A DNA stretch of 9,872 nt from Gemmatimonadota bacterium. Lineage in GTDB: Bacteria; Gemmatimonadota; Gemmatimonadetes; Longimicrobiales; Gaopeijiaceae. Position 1 is the stretch's first letter. Every line of letters starts with the position of its first letter. This document shows, one piece after another, positions 7,303-9,872 of this stretch. The translations under genes and the position numbers were made by a program. The notes beneath the pieces were generated by a model. The model had not been told where the DNA came from and ran no database searches. It was given only the letters and a program-made list of their open reading frames with translations. Location of the stretch: assembly GCA_018678395.1 (NCBI GenBank), contig JAHHMJ010000271.1, forward strand, positions 1 to 9,872, in the 5' to 3' direction.

Positions 7303-8234
7303 CCGGACTCCTCGTCGTCTTCCTGGACGGAGTCGGGATCGGTCCCGCCGATCCGGAGGTCAATCCGTTCCTCCGGGCACGGCTTCCAACGCTGCGCGGG
7401 TTCCTGGGCGGCGCGATTCCCACACTCGAAGCCCCCGTGCTCGAGGGTGACGCATCCACCGGATCCGGTTCGCACGCGGGTACACGGCCCGCGGTCGCCT
7501 TCCCGCTCGACGCCACCTTGGGCGTCGATGGACTTCCGCAGAGCGGAACGGGGCAGACCACGCTCCTCACGGGCGAGAACGGCGCCGCTCTGCACGGAAG
7601 TCACTTCGGTCCGTGGATCCCCGTTCGCCTTCGACCCCTCGTCGAGGAGCGCAGCCTCCTGAGACGCGCGGTGACGGCCGGGATATCCTCCGCCTTCGCC
7701 AACGCCTACCCCGCGGACTGGCCCGCGGGCGGCAGGAGGCGCGTTGCGGGCCCTCCTCTCGCAGCCCGAGGCGCCGGCCTCCTCACCCGGCGCCACTCCG
7801 ATCTCCGAGATCGCGGAGCGGTGGCCAGCGAGATCGTCAACGACGGGTGGAGGCGATGGGCCGGCCCCGACGCGGTCCCCGAGGTATCGGCACGGGAGGC
7901 CGGAGTGATCCTCGCGGAGATTGCGAGCGCGCACCGGCTCACCTTCTTCGCGCACTACTCCACCGACACCGCCGGCCACCGCGGCGGGATGGACGGCTCC
8001 GTCGGCGCACTCGAGCGGGTCGACACGTTTCTGGCCGGCGTTCTCGACCGGCTTCCGGCGAATCGGACGCTCATGGTCGTCAGCGACCATGGCAACATCG
8101 AGGACGTCCGCGGCGGACACACGCGCAATCCGGCGCTGGGACTGCTGGTCGGGCCCGAAGCGCGCGAGCGCGCCCGGGAGCTCGATGGACTCGGAGACAT
8201 CGCGCCCCGCGCTCTGGACTGGCTGTCGGCCTGA
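7299..8234 (+). CDS. Alkaline-phosphatase-superfamily metalloenzyme (phosphoglycerate mutase/phosphopentomutase-like)
   Basis: A 311-residue cytoplasmic enzyme of the fold shared by cofactor-independent phosphoglycerate mutase, phosphopentomutase and alkaline phosphatase. All expected two-metal residues can be placed: D10 in VVFLDGVG, the nucleophile region QSGTGQTTLLTG (S82 by alignment with the iPGM SEVGH motif, T84 as alternative), D223 and H227 in TDTAGH, D263/H264 in VVSDHGN, and H274 in GGHT. At 311 residues it is shorter than classical iPGM (about 510) because the separate transferase domain is missing. It therefore belongs to the short 'metalloenzyme domain' group and is probably a phosphatase, phosphodiesterase or mutase of unknown substrate. 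No in-frame ATG, GTG or TTG lies between the upstream shadow region and D10. I therefore place the start at CTG 7299, which shares CTGA with the stop of the previous gene. A start at GTG 7437 would delete the metal ligand D10. Confidence 0.85.
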   Translation: MTGLLVVFLDGVGIGPADPEVNPFLRARLPTLRGFLGGAIPTLEAPVLEGDASTGSGSHAGTRPAVAFPLDATLGVDGLPQSGTGQTTLLTGENGAALHGSHFGPWIPVRLRPLVEERSLLRRAVTAGISSAFANAYPADWPAGGRRRVAGPPLAARGAGLLTRRHSDLRDRGAVASEIVNDGWRRWAGPDAVPEVSAREAGVILAEIASAHRLTFFAHYSTDTAGHRGGMDGSVGALERVDTFLAGVLDRLPANRTLMVVSDHGNIEDVRGGHTRNPALGLLVGPEARERARELDGLGDIAPRALDWLSA

Positions 8235-8264
8235 TCGAGGTGCCGTCCTGATCGACGTCCCTTC
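8231..8264 (+). repeat. Imperfect 17-bp tandem duplication across the metalloenzyme stop
   Basis: Positions 8231-8247 and 8248-8264 are adjacent copies agreeing at 14 of 17 bases; both begin CTGATCGA. The first copy contains the TGA stop of the metalloenzyme gene, and the second repeats a TGA in another frame (8249-8251) that closes the frame upstream of the secretion ATPase. It looks like an old local duplication with no evident function. Confidence 0.5.
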
Positions 8265-8305
8265 CAGCCATCGCCGGGCCCCGGCGCCCGCTCGATCGTT
8301 CGAGC

Positions 8306-9872
8306 GTGACCATCGCAACCGCACCTCCCCCGGCCGCTCCGCCGAAGATCCTCGGCCGTCTGCTCGTCGAGTCGGGTCGGGTCACCCCGGAGCAGGTCGA
8401 CGAGGCCCTCCAGTTCCAGGCCGGTAGCGGACTCCGGCTCGGCGAGCTCCTGGTTCGGAAGGGCTGGGTGGACGCGGAGACCGTGGCCCGGCTCCTGGCC
8501 CGCCAGCTCGGTCTTCCCTACGAGCCGGCGCCCCTGCGGCCGGAGTCGGAGGCCGCGGTGCTGCTCCCGGCCGAGCAGGCGCGACGTCTCCGCGTGCTGC
8601 CGCTCTCCGCACGTGCGCGTCAGCTGCGGCTGGCCATGGCCGACCCGCTCGACCTCGATACGGTTCGCGACGTGGCCTTTCGGACGGGCCGCCGCGTGGC
8701 CGCCGTCGTGGTCTCGCCGGCGACCCTCGAAGCCGGTCTCAGCGATGCATACGGGGGCGCTGTCGCCCGCATCGTCGCCGACCTGCCCGACGCCGACATC
8801 GACGACGATCCCGAAGCCCTCGAACGCGCCGCGGCGGCCGCTCCCGTGGTGCGTCTCGTCGACGAGCTGCTTCACGACGCGGCTTCACGTGCCGCCTCGG
8901 ACGTGCACATCGAGGGCGTGGAGGGCGCGGTCCGCGTACGCCTCCGCGTCGATGGAGTCCTGACGTCGGCGCACCAGCTACCCTCCGGAATCCACGCAGC
9001 GGTCGTGTCGCGACTCAAGATCCTGGCCGGAATGGACATCGCGATCCGGCGCCGGCCGCAGGACGGGGGCTTCGTCCTGCGAGGACGGCCCGAGGCGGTA
9101 CCGCTGCGGGTGTCCACGCTGCCGGCCGGGGACTCGGAGAAGGTGGTCGTGCGGCTCCTCGATCCGGGTCGCGTCCCCGGCGGGCTCTCCGACCTGGGCA
9201 TGGCCCCTCGCGACGAGGAGCGAATACGGGCGGTCATCGCCGCCGGACGCGGCGTCCTGCTCGCCACGGGGCCGACGGGGAGCGGCAAGAGCAGCACCCT
9301 CCAGGCCGCCCTCAAGGCGGTCGATCGCGATCGACTGCACGTGGTGGCGCTGGAAGATCCGGTCGAATACCGGATCCCCGGGGTCGTGCACGTCCAGATG
9401 GCGGCCCGGGCGGGACTGACCTTCGCCTCGGCGCTGCGGGCCGTGCTCCGGCAGGACCCCGACGTGGTGATGGTCGGCGAAATCCGGGACCGCGAGACCG
9501 CCGAGATCGCGATGGCGGCCGCGGTCACCGGCCACCTGGTGCTGTCCAGCCTGCATACGATCGACGCACCCTCGGCCGTGACCCGTCTGCTCCACATGGG
9601 CGTGCCACCCTACCTGGTCTCGGCCGGGCTGGCGGGCGTGATCGCGCAGCGTCTGGTACGGCGCAGGTGCGGACGATGCGACGGTCAGGGCTGCCGCCGG
9701 TGCTCCGAGGGCTTCGCCGGGCGAACGGGCGTCTTCCAGGTGCTGACCGTGAGCGACTCTCTTCGGGAAGCCATCGCAGCCGGTGCATCCGCCGCCGTGC
9801 TCCGAAGGCTCTCGCGCGAAGCCGGGATGGCCAGCCTCGCGGACGACGCGCGTCGCGTGGTCGCCGAAAGGG
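8306..9872 (+). CDS. GspE/PulE/PilB-family secretion ATPase with N-terminal MshEN domain (3' end beyond the window)
   Basis: 522 codons are visible; the family is about 550-570 residues, so only a short C-terminus is missing. It is the hexameric cytoplasmic ATPase driving type II secretion or type IV pilus assembly. N-terminal residues 15-67 hold two 24-residue MshEN motifs separated by five residues, the c-di-GMP-binding arrangement known from MshE. The ATPase region shows SDVHIE (198-203), RVDG (214-217), Walker A GPTGSGKS (322-329, K328), Asp box LEDPVE (349-354), Walker B DVVMVGEIRD with E392, and the His box (H410, H417). The metal-binding cysteines C455, C458, C463 and C466 are unusually close together. 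GTG 8306 is the first start after the in-frame stop at 8249-8251; its Shine-Dalgarno sequence is weak. It lies 71 bases after the metalloenzyme gene on the same strand. Choosing between GspE and PilB would need the neighbours to the right. Confidence 0.94.
   Translation, partial: MTIATAPPPAAPPKILGRLLVESGRVTPEQVDEALQFQAGSGLRLGELLVRKGWVDAETVARLLARQLGLPYEPAPLRPESEAAVLLPAEQARRLRVLPLSARARQLRLAMADPLDLDTVRDVAFRTGRRVAAVVVSPATLEAGLSDAYGGAVARIVADLPDADIDDDPEALERAAAAAPVVRLVDELLHDAASRAASDVHIEGVEGAVRVRLRVDGVLTSAHQLPSGIHAAVVSRLKILAGMDIAIRRRPQDGGFVLRGRPEAVPLRVSTLPAGDSEKVVVRLLDPGRVPGGLSDLGMAPRDEERIRAVIAAGRGVLLATGPTGSGKSSTLQAALKAVDRDRLHVVALEDPVEYRIPGVVHVQMAARAGLTFASALRAVLRQDPDVVMVGEIRDRETAEIAMAAAVTGHLVLSSLHTIDAPSAVTRLLHMGVPPYLVSAGLAGVIAQRLVRRRCGRCDGQGCRRCSEGFAGRTGVFQVLTVSDSLREAIAAGASAAVLRRLSREAGMASLADDARRVVAER

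Noticed and set aside
7254..8875. Minus-strand open frames opposite the metalloenzyme and secretion ATPase (7254-8324, 7955-8875)
   Set aside because: They are antisense to two genes with complete catalytic motifs and have no recognisable domain or start signal.
8872..9597. Minus-strand open frame opposite the ATPase core
   Set aside because: It is a Ser/Arg/Thr-rich shadow of the Walker A and Walker B region of the secretion ATPase.

Overview
The window is strongly G+C-rich, with codons that mostly end in G or C. The gene content suggests a Gram-negative, outer-membrane bacterium: an exported CBM9/DUF5916 protein, an exported beta-propeller/amidohydrolase fusion, a signal-peptidase-II lipoprotein and a type II secretion/type IV pilus ATPase. 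The closest fit I know is Gemmatimonadota or a similar soil or marine phylum. This assignment is inference from family content; there is no rRNA or other phylogenetic marker here. I see no tRNA, rRNA, CRISPR array, insertion sequence, integrase or phage gene. It reads as ordinary chromosomal sequence.

Layout, left to right. (1) Positions 1-1236, minus: the N-terminal 412 codons of a secreted CBM9-like/DUF5916 outer-membrane protein that runs off the left edge. (2) 1465-2175, minus: a five-helix YIP1-family membrane protein. (3) 2298-5648, plus: a 1116-residue exported protein with an N-terminal TolB/PD40-type beta-propeller, an acidic linker and a C-terminal metal-dependent amidohydrolase. 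(4) 5658-6512, minus: a lipoprotein of unknown function, convergent with the amidohydrolase at a 9-base gap. (5) 6739-7302, plus: an unrecognised 187-residue cytoplasmic protein. (6) 7299-8234, plus: an alkaline-phosphatase/phosphoglycerate-mutase-superfamily metalloenzyme that overlaps gene 5 by four bases and seems to start at a rare CTG. (7) 8306 to the right edge, plus: 522 codons of a GspE/PulE/PilB-family secretion ATPase with an N-terminal tandem MshEN motif and a compact tetracysteine site.

Genes 5, 6 and probably 7 look co-directional and co-transcribed, with a plausible sigma70-type promoter at 6672-6700. Genes 3 and 4 face each other; both products enter the envelope, but nothing in the sequence proves a joint role. 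Genes 2 and 3 diverge from a gap of about 120 bases. No gene-free stretch exceeds 300 bases; the two longest, 1237-1464 and 6513-6738, are described separately.

No unambiguously new system is visible. The most useful leads are the apparent non-AUG, translationally coupled start of the metalloenzyme, the predicted cyclic-di-GMP-binding module and shrunken cysteine subdomain of the secretion ATPase, the replacement of the usual late Asp by His in the amidohydrolase, and the unrecognised gene coupled to the metalloenzyme.
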